Source of the DNA: Silene latifolia
Taxonomy: Eukaryota; Streptophyta; Magnoliopsida; Caryophyllales; Caryophyllaceae
Reading direction: 5' to 3'
Assembly: GCF_048544455.1 (NCBI RefSeq)
Contig: NC_133534.1
Span: 35,774,217 to 35,838,216 of the forward strand
DNA length: 64,000 nucleotides
In this document: piece after piece, positions 31,379-43,190 of the stretch
Numbering within the stretch: position 1 is the first letter of the stretch
Layout: the number at the start of each line of letters is the position of its first letter
Translations under genes and position numbers: made by a program
Notes under the pieces: model-generated
The model's input: the letters and a program-made list of their open reading frames with translations, nothing else
What the model was told of the DNA's origin: nothing
The model's database searches: none

Positions 31379-32455
31379 CTAACCAGGAAATCCATGAAGC
31401 TGATAACACCTGGTGACAGTGTGTCCATCTCTCTTGCAGTAAGTACAAATTATCTTAGGTCTCTTGACATACTTCTCATCTGAGTCATCCTTCTGATTAT
31501 ATCCAATGGTTGATCCAACAGCATTGTAAGTAGGCTTCTTATAACCAATGTTGTAATTTGTAGCAGTGTAATCTTTCTTATAACCATTGTTATAAGCATT
31601 CTTCTGAAAGTTGCTTCCATTGTTGTTTTCAGCAGAATGTTTCTGAAAATTGTTCTTTGGAAAATAAGATTTGTTAGCTGCCAGAGCTACTTCTTCATGC
31701 ATCAGACCTTTGCCTTTGTCTGTATTGCTGATACTCTTCTGCATTTCAATCTGCTGTATCTTGAAAAAAGCTTGATTAACTGTTAGCATGGGATCTGAGG
31801 CAAGAATTTGACTCCTGGCAGTGTCATACTTTTTATCAAGTCCCATGAGAAAATGTATCAACCTATGCCTGTTATCTCTTTCCAGAATCTTCTTGAGCAG
31901 GCTATAGGAACATTTGCTTAAACCTCCACTTTCATAGTCAGGCAAACCATCTAAACTTTGTAAATCCTCCCATACCAACTTCAATTCACCAAAATATTCA
32001 GCAACAGACTGATTATTTTCTTGAATAGTATGCATAACATCTTTCCTCAACTGATATAGAAAAGGAGCATTAGCTTGACTATACCTCTCCTTAATCTCAT
32101 CCCAAAGCTGTTTTGAAGACTGAACATACAACAAACTTTCTTAAATCTCAGGAATTATGGAGTGTAGAATCCAGCACATCACACTGCGGTCCACACTAAC
32201 CCAATCTTGATGTGTTGCTGCCGTTTCTGTAGGTTTAGGATACTTCCCTGTGATGAATCCAAGCTTATTCTTTGAGATCAAGGCCATTTTAACAGCTCTT
32301 GACCATTTGAGGTAGTGTTTCGAATTGAAAGGTGAGGAAACAAGATTTAATCCAGAAATATCACCAGGTGCAAGATATAAAGGATCTTGCATTCCTATAA
32401 CTCCAGTAGTAACACCTGAATTGACGTCTGATCTAGTTGAATTATCGCCTGTCAT
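31379..32455 (-). pseudogene. Copia-1 gag (capsid/nucleocapsid), one in-frame stop
   Basis: Begins MTGDNSTRSD at 32455. It contains the copia gag region (LNLVSSPFNSKHYLKWSRA, then LWDEIKERYSQANAPFLYQL) and ends with a CCHC knuckle, CTYCKRDGHTVTRC. An in-frame stop at 32141-32143 splits it after LHSIIPEI, but the same frame continues. Another stop follows the knuckle at 31379-31381. Gag packages the RNA into virus-like particles. Confidence 0.85.
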
Positions 32456-32645
32456 TGTGTAAGTTTGATAAGTTTTGATGAATTTTAATCTTAAAATGAA
32501 AAAGGAGACTAATTTTTGTGTTTTTGTGTGAATATGCAGCGGAATTTTCAAAGAAAATGAAGAAAATCAACAATTTTGTTGTATGAAATTGCGTGGAAAA
32601 AGTATACAAACACTGCTAGGATTATACCTTGCAGCTCTGATACCA

Positions 32646-33049
32646 AGAAGAAAAGTGTTTTTTCATGGAAGCTATTAATGAGCATAAGAAAGCTTCGAAT
32701 TAACAGAGAAAATGTAAACAATTGAATGAGAGAAAAGACTAAATAAAAGTGTAAATTTGATTATGAAAAACTTAACTTACAAACTGTTAGTTACAAGTAT
32801 TTATATACAAATCGATCTAACTAACTTGGTAGATCAAAATATCTAGATATTATTTGTCAAAAGTCCTACTCTGTTGACCATAACAGAATTCTATTATGCT
32901 GACTCATGTATAACTCATCATAACAGACTAAGACAGTCTGTCAACTATATTCTAGACTCTTCTAAAACTTTCTACTAAGTTAGCATCTATGTTAGGAGCA
33001 CAACAATGTAGGGTAGTGCTAGCAGTATGCATCATCAATATCTCCAATA
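32646..33049 (-). repeat. Copia-1 5' LTR
   Basis: About 404 bp partner of 14712-15111. It is followed on the minus strand directly by TGGTATCAGAGC, the binding site for initiator tRNA-Met. Confidence 0.9.
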
Positions 33050-33054
33050 CAACA

Positions 33055-34178
33055 AAATAACAAACTACATACAAAACTTCTTGTTGTATCTTTGTCTTAT
33101 CTCCGTAGAAAATTCGAAACAACCCGGACACTAATATTAGGGTTGAATTATTCTATTAGGAAAGCGGGGGCAATTCGGTATATTTTAATTATTTTCTTTA
33201 TCTTTACTGTTCATGTACTTCGTTTATAATAGAATATAGACTCGAATATTCGCGCCTGGCAATCTGGCATGGAGGTCAAGTTTTGTTTTTTTTTTTGCGT
33301 TAGAGTTGTACGAGCGATGTATATCGTATGACTCAAGCGCGCGGGAAGAAGGAAGAAAGGATGCAATTTCTTATTGGTTGACTTCGCCTGATAAACACCT
33401 TCTTGGTCTTTGTATTTTCTATAACTTAATTTTAATTTAGGTCCGGTAAACGGGTCAATCTAGTTGGATTTAGTTCAATTTTAGGATTGTAAGAGTTTGG
33501 GTTAGGTTGAGAAGACTCATTTTGTGTTAGGGTGTTTTTTGGGTTAACTATTTTAAATTTTTAATGGATAATAATCGGTTTGCAAAAATTAACATTCGGG
33601 TCGGGTCAATTCAGGTTCGTGTCAAATTCAGGTCTCGGGTCGGGTTATGCGAGTCGCGTCAATTTGGCAGGTCTAAGTTCCATAGTTTATCCGTTCTGAT
33701 CATTTGTTTACCTATACTTTTGGCTTAGAGTAAGTCTCTTGTAAAATGTTTCACAATAAAACAATGTAAATCTTGTTACAAAGAATTTGATGCCCTTATT
33801 ATGAAAAGTGATGGCTAATGAAAATTATTTTAGTGGGATTATTTAGGTAAATTATCACTTAGTCTTAAAATAACACTTGTGTGAAACAATTTTATAAAAG
33901 AATTATTGATAATTTTAATGATCAAAATACCAATTAATTACCTTTCAATATAGAAAGGTAAACAAATGACTTAGACACCTTAAAATAAAATAGATAAACA
34001 AATAACCAGAATGAGATAGTATTATTTATTTAGTTTATTATAATTATTACTAGGGTTTTTTAACGACTACCATATATAATCCCATTTTTACCAACTGCTA
34101 TCAAAAAATTTTTTCTTTAAGAACCGAGAAAGAGAAATTATCAGATAATCTCAACCAAACTAAACCCGAAATTCCAAT
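33055..34178. other. Intergenic DNA with a degenerate MITE
   Basis: AT-rich, no gene seen. GGGTCGGGTC-like words occur at 33590-33670. A worn inverted-repeat element of about 337 bp spans about 33685-34021, with left CCGTTCTGATCATTTGTTTA and, in reverse, CATTCTGGTTATTTGTTTA, probably Stowaway-related. Confidence 0.5.
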
Positions 34179-37100
34179 TGTGGATGTGGGGATTCGGATA
34201 TCTACGAGTTTGAAAATCGTTTGGAGTCGACACCAAATTTAAGGAAATTTGGGAACCATAAATAAGATTTGAGTTCGTTGTTGAAAGTACGTGATCGGAA
34301 GTTCGTTAATAAAACACCCACCCCCACCCGTTGCAATAACGGCCTCTACTAAGGACTACGATGGCTAACTGGACAAGACTACGATTCGTTGTAAGAGAAT
34401 GCAAAACACCATTTTGACCCTAACATGTGAGCTTGGTTTTTAATCGTTTAATGCATCTAATCTACTTTGTCCAAGTGATTTAGCATGTGAGATCGATTTG
34501 AACTATACTAACAAGCATTCACAAACATGGCTTAGATGGGAATGGGGGAGCCGTTGAAGAACTAACTATTACAACCCAGACGATTCTCGTCGACTCGATT
34601 TGCAAACAATTGAATTAAAGTTACAACTCGATCTAAACACAATTGCTAAAACACGACACTTGACTCACGCTGGACACGCCTATCTAAGCCTTGAAAACCA
34701 TGTCAATGGTGAGGCCACGACTCACATGGACTTCGTCCTTAGCCTCATCATCGTTTTGCGCGCTCACTTCGATTTAATTGATTAAATAATCAATTTAACC
34801 AACTAAAACAAAGGTTTTATAAAATCATTTTGACTCAAAATAAAGGACTAACTTGACCCATATTTAAAGTACAAATTACATTGCTTAACATGAATTGCAA
34901 TAATTACAACGATCAAATTACATTAACAATTAAAATAAAACTGCAACAATTAAATAAAACAAAGAAACTGAACCAAAGTGGCACGAAGGCCGAGGCATCA
35001 CACAGCCAAAAGAGAGGTCAAAATTGACTTATCTAGTCATCGAGTGCGATGAATCGGATGCTAAGCATACACAATTCAACTAGCGAGAAATCGTCATAAG
35101 AAGAGATGAATTCATTAAATTCTTTAAAGAAATTCATTTAAAATCCTATGTCGGGTTTTGTATGACCTATCATATATTATATTAAGGCAATAACCGTCAG
35201 CCCCGGTGATCGCCACGTGTCACAACTCCTTCAAACGCCACGTGTCATTCTCTATTTTAAAAAAAAATATAAGCTGAGCAATCACGTAAACATGGAAAAA
35301 AATAAGGAAGTTGCTAATTTTGAAGTTTATTTGTGCGCAATTTTAGGAGTTATTTTCGGTAGAATATTTTAACAAATCAACTTAAAAATTTTTTAGGAGA
35401 TATTTTCAGTATCATTTTTTAACATATTTTCGGTATAATTTTTTAGCAGATATTTCGCAATTTTTTAGGAGATATTTTCGGTAGAATATTTTTTCTTTAT
35501 AATATATCGATAAATCAACTAAACGGATCATAATCATTTATTACTACAAAGTCAACTATCAAAGACATTATACAAATTGTCATAACTACTGACTTTCCTT
35601 CCTAAAAATGAAACTATATAAAATTTTGAAAATTTAATTGCATACTGGTACGATTTGGAAACATAAGATTTATTCTCGCAATAGGATATTTAAGGTTACA
35701 AATTAAAATCTTAACTCATAGCCTACTTTTTACACAATAACATTTAGTTGCAATAAGAAATTTAAGGTTACATTTGTTAATTTAGGATGAAGTTTGAATA
35801 GAGTAATTATATTTGTTTTTTTGTACATATAGAATATTATATTTGTTTTTTTTGCTACATATATAGAGTATTATGTTTGTATAATGTGACTCCTATGTTC
35901 TCGCCTAAATTATTGGAGGATATAATTATGATATAATCATAAGTTAACCTAAATATCTCATACTCATATAATATTAAAGATACTATTTTCTCTTTAAAGA
36001 TTTTTGCTTCAAAGGTTATAAATTAATTACTTCGTAGTTAAAACATTAAACATGTGAGATCGAATTAAACTAATTAAAATTTCATTTTAATTGATTTAAA
36101 ACATGTTATCGTCATATAATTGCAAACTATTTCATTAAACATGTTAATTATTCAAACTAAGCATGTTATCGTCATAAATGAAAAACTAAGCATATGATTA
36201 AGATACTGTTTATTCTAAACAGCAATTAATCCATCATCGACATCGTAATTATGAAACATTAACTAATGAAACGATAATTAAAAGACCGTAAAAAAAACGA
36301 AATAGAAAGGCCACATGGCCGTGTACCACACGAGTAAATGGAAGGAATTGAGACGGGATTTTGTGCACCCTCAACTTACATGTAAACTTGGACACCACTC
36401 GGGATCCCGTATACAAGCTTTTCTTAGAAGGCATGTCTTCGACGATCGTAAAAATTTTTTCGAAACAATTTAACGAAAACAATTTCGAAAAACAAACTAA
36501 CTTTCTCGCGTAAAAGGCACTTCGTGCAGCGATTTTCAATTGAAGATTGTGACATTGTTTCTTACTCAAATCTGAATCCGAAAGATGTTCTGGAATCCTT
36601 AGACTCCAAAGATTCTAACTTTAGCAAACAACAGAAGTAAAAAGCACTTTGAAATGATTAAAAACAAACGAAAATAGGTGTTGTCCACACGAGTTCTAAA
36701 AACACGATTTTGTTGTACTTCGTACAACGATTTTTAAACGAAGATTGTGACTTCGTTTCTTGCTCAAATTTAAATACAAAAGATTTTATGGAATCCTTGA
36801 ATGACAAAGATTCAAAATTTAGCAAGAAATAGAAGTGAAAATGGTTTTAAAACAAAGATAAACGGACGAGAACAGTGGTTGTCCAAAACGCGGGAGAACA
36901 CAAACAAGAGAGCAAATCGATGCTCTAATGCTTGTCTAATCCTTTGTATGAACCTTTTGCTTTGTTTCTGAGTAAGAGAGGGGTTTAGGGTTGCTTTTGA
37001 ACGTGAGGTTGATGGTTGTTTTCCTAGGGTTTCGAGCTCTCAAAACCGAGTGCTCTTTTCTCTCTTTTTCCGTCCTGTTTTTTGGAGTGTGTGAGTTGGT

Positions 37101-38113
37101 TTATATAGGAAATGAGGTAGGGAAGCTAGGGTTAGGTTATATAGCTGGTAGGGAGATGTCTTGTGGAAGGGGAAAGGGAGTTGTACAAGATAAAGGAATA
37201 TGGAAGGTGATATAGTCGGTTATGGAAGGAGATAGAGAAAGATTATGTTTCGGTTTTGTGGAGATTTTGAGCAGTTAGGATAGGGTAAAATATCTTCCTT
37301 GCTTGGTGAACAAGTAGGAGAAATGAGGGAAGGGAGTAGGGCTTGGATAGGGGCTTCGAAATACACCGAGAGCTCCCTGTTTTGGCTCGCAAAACAAGGG
37401 CTCGGGTTGGGGTTTGGGTGTGGGTTTTGGTGCGGGTTTGGTCATGGGTATGGGCTAGGTTGAGTGTTGGGTTAATGGGGTAGGTGTTGGTGTGGTGTTG
37501 GCTGGGTTGGGTTGGTGTTTGGGGGGTGTTGGGTGTTGGTGTGGGCTCGGGAAAAACAAGGGAGGGGTGTTTGGGTTTCATGGGTTTGAGATGGAAAAAG
37601 GGGAAGGAAAGGGTATGGTTATGGGGGTTCGAACCCATGATGTATGGGGGGATGGGTTGGGTCAAAGCAAGCCTTAAAAATTGTGCCAAAATCCGTTCAG
37701 AAATTGAGCTAAAAACCGTCTTAAAATCGAGCTAAAAATCCCTTGAAAAGCTCGTTTTAAAACCGCTTTAAAATTAATTTTTCAAATTAAAAATAAAGCG
37801 ATAAAATAAAACCGTCACATATCTCATTAAAATAAAATAAAAACTTTGAACGATAATTTATTTTTCAAAGAAATTCTAAAAGCTTAAATTTTAAATAAAC
37901 TCGAAAATAATGAAAACCGATGAAATAAATTTCATTTATTTCGAAATAATTTAAATTTCATTTAAATTATAAAACCGTCAAATAACGCTTGTCCCCCACA
38001 TCATTAAATGAAATCCGCTAATGAGCGGTGTAAGTAGACATGTGTCCTATCATCATCGGGTGTTTTTTCGGGATTTCTGTAAATTCCAATATCGACGGAT
38101 ACAGGTATCTACA
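34179..38113 (-). repeat. 3' LTR of element Y, 3.9 kb
   Basis: Plus-strand edges TGTGGATGTGG and GTATCTACA; on the minus strand it begins TGTAGATACCTG, like the Z LTRs. A TATA box CTATATAAA lies on the minus strand near 37100-37108. It contains short local duplications (35330-35500; 36540-36650 against 36725-36840), a GT-rich stretch (37390-37560), and no coding sequence. Confidence 0.75.
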
Positions 38114-38929
38114 GAGCCCCCACTTTGACTGAGGCTTGGACAAGGCAAAAGTCAAAGTATATCCCATGTCCCTCTCGACCTGAGGATTCCGCGAGTCGTT
38201 TAGAGTCCATTAGACTTGCGTATGTAAGCTCGTCATCCATAAGAAGAGATCATACATGAAACTTTGCTGGAGATTGATTCTTACTTATGTTGCATCAAAT
38301 CATCATCATTGGTCGTCGACCCATAAAATTGCATATATGGTGGATTGAGTCTTATCCTTAGGCGCCTACATATCCGTTGCGACGGAATCAAACCCGCATC
38401 CTAGTTCGGCAAACATTGGTCCTGGCATTATGTTGTCCGTATCCAAATACTGCTGGTATGCATTCTGCTAACTATACCAAAATACTGTTGGTATGCATTC
38501 TGCTAACTATACCCAAAATGGAGCTTTCCGAAAGGAGGTTGCCGTCATACTTTGGAGATACTTCTCCCATACTGTCACCCACTAGAGTTAACAATTTTCA
38601 TCATTGGGGCCCAACTTTGAGCAGCGTTGTTGTAATATCACTGATCACATTCTGCTGGGGAATATTTTTATCTTAGTAATCCAACACGGATTACTTTTAA
38701 CTTGGTGGAGACTTCTCCGTACATCATTGTGGCGGTCTCTAGAGCTGCAAAGCGAACAGAGCCCCTAGTTGCATTGGGTCTAAAGTTTCTGACTTTAGGG
38801 TGCTTAGCTGAAGCGTACCTGCTTAAACTTGGACATATATCATAACAGAAAATCTCATAATGCTATTCCGAACTTTCAGAAATCATAGCTCAAACATGGA
38901 GGGGCTCAAGGCCCGAACTGAACATTGGG

Positions 38930-39215
38930 TTTCTGACCCGGTTTGTACGTGGAAAGGGGCTTCGCTCGGAATCATTACTTCATTTTGAAAATGGGCTTCA
39001 CCTGGGACACTAATTTGAAAATGGGCTTCACCCGGGATCATTATTTATTTTGAGAGTGGGCTTCGCCCGGAACACATCATTTTGAGCATAGCCCTTGCCC
39101 GGAGATGGAGTTTCATTTCGAAAATGGGCTTCGCCCGAGATCATTTCATTTTGAATATGGGCTTCGCCCGGAGCTAAAGTTTCACTTTGAAAATGGGTTT
39201 CGCCCGGGACTTTTG
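38930..39215. repeat. Array of GGGCTTCGCCC hairpins upstream of the element Y antisense ORF
   Basis: At least eight units of the form GAAAATGGGCTTCGCCCGGGA, spaced 25-45 bp, each able to form a GGGC/GCCC hairpin with a TTC loop. Two further copies lie just after the ORF (41349-41395). Confidence 0.85.
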
Positions 39216-39631
39216 AATTTTTTGAAATTTCATAGGAAAAAAGATAAGTAAACATGTTTTGAGTTTTTGACTCGGGGATTGACCCGTAAATGACATGGGC
39301 AAGACATAGCCCGCAAAAAAACCGTAAGTGTGTATGGGTTTCTTAATTCAAGTATAGACTCGCTGGGGATAAAAAAATGTAGATTGGCCATTCTGGCCCG
39401 CGAAACACAAGTAAAGTCCATGACAACGAACTTTGGTGCAACAAGCGATAAAGAGATGTAAGGAAACCCGGAGGCCCGCGACCCAAGGCTTCGGCCGAAC
39501 AGGTTGGGTGTCAAGCAAAGACTTTCCTAAAACCCTTGGAATTCTCTCGTTGTTTTTCTTATATAAGGAGATCATAATAGGAGGTAAATCATAACTTCTT
39601 CTTCTTTTCTTCACAAAACTTTTTGTTAAGC

Positions 39632-41071
39632 ATGAATTCTCTTCTAAAAACCATGTCATCTTGGGCTTCTGATTTCAAAGGATTGGATTCTCAAATACTT
39701 GTTGATACGAGATTGAAACAATTAGTCCCGTTGAGGGAGGTTTTGCCTGAAACTATCTTTCTTGATGAATGTTTAAAATTCTGGGACCCTACCCATCATA
39801 TTTTTGCCTTTCCAGAAGGAGAGATTTGTCCCTTTCCGGAAGAAATTGCCATTCTGGGAGGTTGGAAGATTGAGCTAACTCCCGTTATTCCCGTCTTTCA
39901 GAGGGGATGGGTTAACAAGTATTGTGATTTCCTTGGTTTGTCACGTGGTGAGGCACATGCCTTCGTTGATGGGGAACGAGCAAACTTACTTGCTATTGCT
40001 CAGAAGTTTGGTCGTGCTGACGACGCCTTGATTCCTGCGGCGTTCCATCGTAGGGCTTTCGGATTGATTATGCTTCACCTTTATGCTTTTGAAGGGCATA
40101 TTGAGGTACCAACTTGCTACGGTAAAGCGAAATTCATTCGGATTGTCGAAGAAATGGAGCAACATAGGAGCCCGGCTTGGCTCATTCTTGCTGAAATCAT
40201 TGCTGGGTTAGATGCTCGAAAGGCCAATCCGGACCTTGCTTACACTGGATCAACCCGTCTTCTACAAGTATGTCTTTTTGCCTTTTTTTTCGTCTTTTTT
40301 CTTTCTTTCTTTTTTTTTTTTTTTTTTTTCGTCTTTTTTTTTCCTTTTTTCTTTTCTTTTGTTTTTTTATTTTTCGTATTTTGGCCCACCTCCTTTCTTT
40401 TCAGTGGGTTTTGAGATAATTTCATGTAGTCTGATTCGCTTTCTCGGCCCTTTTCACAGATTTGGCTATGTGAGAGACTCGAGTTGGTTGATCCACCGAA
40501 GGTTCCGGGTACATATAAAGTGAGAAGCTTCACTTCTCGTCATCGTCAGTTTCCTACTGGGAAGAAGGAGCCTTTCTGGCGACAACAGCTTTCTGCCAAT
40601 GCTGGGTTACATGTTAGATGGGCTTTACCCTGGCTTCGCCTTACTGCAGTTACTGGTTTGTCCGAAACTGATAGAACCAGACATCTTACTCTTTTAGGCT
40701 TAGAGTAGTCCACCCATATCTATCTGGACCGTGTTCTTCAACAGGTCGGTCATTGGCAACGGATTCCCGCTACTAAGCCTGTTCGCAGCCAAGCCCAAGG
40801 AGTGACTCTCGCGAGGTGCAATGCATGGTTAGAGTCCTGGACTCGGAGGACTATTTGGCATATTTCTGAGCCATTTGCTTCTACTTGGGTGTCACCCTCT
40901 TATTTGCAGTGGACTATTGAGCCTTCTTTCAAGGCCCGGAGAAAACTTTACGTGGATGAAGTCGTTTATTACAAATACCACAAGAGAGGAGAGAAGAACC
41001 TAGAATTCTTTACTGGGACGACCCCGGTTTCATCTGGGCCCAAAATAGAGACTGACTCGACTCCTAGGTGA
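39632..41071 (+). pseudogene. Antisense ORF of Tat element Y (DUF7745-like), two exons, one in-frame stop
   Basis: Exon 1 is 39632-40267 (212 codons). The intron 40268-40459 is dominated by a long pyrimidine tract. Exon 2 is 40460-41071. Motifs include FWDPTHHIFAFPEGEICPFP, RRAFGLIMLHLYAFEGHIEV and RSPAWLILAEIIAGLDARK. A TAG at codon 295 (40706-40708) interrupts an otherwise open frame. A +1 shift then leads to a basic tail with RLGPR repeats and PPKKRARV (to 41342), resembling a nuclear localisation signal. A TATA-like TTATATAAG is at about 39559. The function of antisense ORFs in Tat elements is unknown. The domain name is from memory of the pattern. Confidence 0.75.
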
Positions 41072-41645
41072 CTCTTTGGTTTCAGATGTGTGGAAGAGGT
41101 TAGGCCCGAGGAGTGAAAGTGGGTTGACACTTGCAGAAAGACTTGGTCCTCGACCTAGTGTGAAAGACAGACTGGGCCCTCAGGAGAAGTTGATGATTCC
41201 TCCGAAGAAAAGAGCACGAGTGATGATGGGTGATACTTCGTCTCGTCGTGATGGGGCGTGTGGCCCGACTGAGGGTAGAAAAAATTGTCTTCGACATTAC
41301 TATCTACTATTACTATTACTGTTTGTGTGCTTTCCTTTTTAATTGTGTGTAATGGGCTTCGCCCAGAATAAAATATTGTAACGGGCTTCGAATAAATAAA
41401 AACTTATTATTTATTAGAAATCCCCAGTTTTTGCATCAAAATTTTCATTTTTGTTTTACATGTTTCGGTTGTACTCTTAACTAAGAGTTGCCTACATATC
41501 TGCTTTGCAACAGAATCAAACCGAGTCCATAGTTCTCACATAAAACATTTCATGCAGTGTTGACAAACAACTCACAACTTATTTTAAAAACATTTGCAAT
41601 TCAAAAATTATTTCATAACATTTGAGAATGAGGTCATCAAGGATA

Positions 41646-42051
41646 TTATTTCTTCATCTGGTCCAAATTCGTAGGATTTGTGAAGTCATTCCCATCCAAA
41701 TATGTTAATCGAACAACACCTCCCGACAAAATTTTCTTTACCAAATAAGGGCCTGCCCAATTTGGTTTGAACGTACCCCTCGGGTCAATTGGTAACAAAG
41801 CTCTAACTGATTTCAGAACCAGATCTCCCTCACTAGTTCCCCTCGGTATCACCTTTTTGTTGAAAGCTCTCTTTATCCTTTTCTGGTAGAGTTGGACATG
41901 GTATAATGCGTTCAAACGCCGCTCGTCGAGCATGACTAGTGAATCATATCTTGCTTGAACCCAATCTGCTTCAGGAACCTGGCTTTGTAGAAGGATCCTT
42001 AGGGACGGTACTTCTAGCTCAACTGTTTGGACCGCTTCCATTCTATATACC
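41646..42051 (-). pseudogene. Element Y integrase, C-terminal fragment
   Basis: Reads YRMEAVQTVELEVPSLRILL, then IKRAFNKKVIPRGTSEGDLV and FKPNWAGPYLVKKILSGGVV, ending in a stop at 41646. It matches the end of the Z2 integrase (57561-57977) over its whole length. Upstream it is cut by the LTR starting at 42052. Confidence 0.88.
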
Positions 42052-42444
42052 TGTAGATACCTCATTTCTGCACCTCCCGCAAACCACCCGGTGATGATTG
42101 GGCCGCATGTTTAGTACGCGGAACGATTTGTGACAGTTCGTAAGTTTATTGTCAAGTGATTGCTCAAACATTTATGTCTACCTCTTAATTTTCATCTACG
42201 CGCCGATACGGTCGTTTTGACAGTAATTAGAGTACATTTGGAGTCCGGGCCTAAATCCGTCTTCATTTTCTGATAACCGCTAAATACCGAATCAGAATGT
42301 TCTAGAATGTTCCGGATATTTCTATTCCATATTTCACAATCTTTTAATCTTTGGTAAAGAAATTCCCGTAATATTCACACAAAATATTAAGGAAAATAAG
42401 ATTATTCCGTTATTCCATAAATTAAACACGGAAATCTTTCTTCC
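42052..42444 (+). repeat. Truncated Z-family LTR (first 393 bp)
   Basis: Starts TGTAGATACCTCATTTC and matches the first 393-400 bp of the LTR at 48101. It stops at TTTCTTCC, where a second LTR begins. Probably an LTR interrupted by another copy of itself or left by recombination. Confidence 0.85.
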
Positions 42445-43170
42445 TGTAGACACCTCATTTCTGCACCTCCTGCAAACCATCCGGTGATGATTGGGCCGCA
42501 TGTTTGGTACGCGGAACGATTTATGACAGTTCGTAAGTTTATCGTCAAGTGATCGCTCAAACATTTATGTCTACCTCTTAATTGTCATGTACGTGCCGAT
42601 ACGGTCGTTTTGGCAGTAATTAGAGTAAATTTGGAGTCCGGGTAAAAAACCGTCTTCATTTCCTAAAAACCGTCAAATCACGAGACAAAGCAATGTGCTT
42701 GTCTACCTAAGGTTAAGATGTCATATAATGTTGAGATTATATCTCATTTTGAGTCCCATGTCACTTCTTTGGGCTAAACATAAAGTTTACATTACAAAAT
42801 GTGCATTTCATTTAGTTAAAATGATAACCCGAACTTTAGGCCCACTTTTCGAGGTTATAACGACTTTTTTGGGCCAGGCCTATTTCACAGAAAGTTTTAG
42901 ATCTTTCTCTTAGCTTTTCAACGCCACCGAAATCACCTTAATCCGAGTCTTTTAGAGAAAGTTATGCCTAAAATACGACAGGCTGTCAAACGCGCTTTCT
43001 TGGGCAGGAGGAACCCGCTAAGGAAAGGACGCAGCAAGTGCTGCGCCTCTTCCAAGGGACGCAGCACCTGCTGCGCCTTTTCTTCAAGTTTTTCTTTTTG
43101 TCCAAGTTTTCGTGTTTAACCCAAGTCGGTTATTTCCGGATCTTTCTCTCCTTTCCTAAACCCTAATTCC

Positions 43171-43190
43171 GTGATTAGTATAAATAGAGA
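43171..43190 (+). promoter_or_regulatory. LTR core promoter of element Z1
   Basis: GTGATTAGTATAAATAGAGA contains a TATA box. The same box occurs in the Z2 LTR (48665-48682). Just upstream (43018-43080) is a pair of GACGCAGC...GCTGCGCC palindromes. Confidence 0.65.

Larger units (their letters stand above)
14712..33049 (-). mobile_element. Copia-1: Ty1/copia LTR retrotransposon expanded by nested insertions
   Basis: LTRs at 14712-15111 and 32646-33049 are near-identical at both ends and flanked by the duplication CAACA (14707-14711 and 33050-33054). Minus-strand signals: a PBS complementary to initiator tRNA-Met (TGGTATCAGAGC, plus positions 32634-32645) abuts the 5' LTR, and a purine tract (AATAGGAGGG, 15112-15121) abuts the 3' LTR. 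Domain order gag, protease, integrase, RT, RNase H is that of copia. The element is split by a gypsy element (21710-30642), Copia-2 (16726-20174) and a solo LTR (16221-16541). Removing these restores continuous homology. Confidence 0.92.
34179..42051 (-). mobile_element. Element Y: Tat-type Ty3/gypsy retrotransposon, 3' portion
   Basis: From the left: 3' LTR 34179-38113, minus-strand purine tract AAAGTGGGGGCTC (38114-38127), a non-coding tail, an antisense ORF on the plus strand (39632-41071), then the C-terminal end of integrase (41646-42051, minus). This order (pol, antisense ORF, LTR) is the Tat/Grande/Retand layout. The integrase is cut at 42051 by element Z1; the rest of Y lies outside the window or is lost. 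Confidence 0.82.

Noticed and set aside
37243-37689. Pro/Thr-rich minus-strand frame of 148 residues
   Set aside because: It lies in a GT-rich low-complexity part of the element Y LTR and has no homologue or promoter context.
38930-39215. CRISPR-like array of spaced repeats
   Set aside because: Units are imperfect, spacers are similar to each other, and the context is a plant retrotransposon.
40268-40459. Phe-rich open frame continuing from the element Y antisense ORF
   Set aside because: It is the translation of a pyrimidine tract. GT-AG sites at 40268 and 40459 and the homologous intron in Z2 show that it is intronic.
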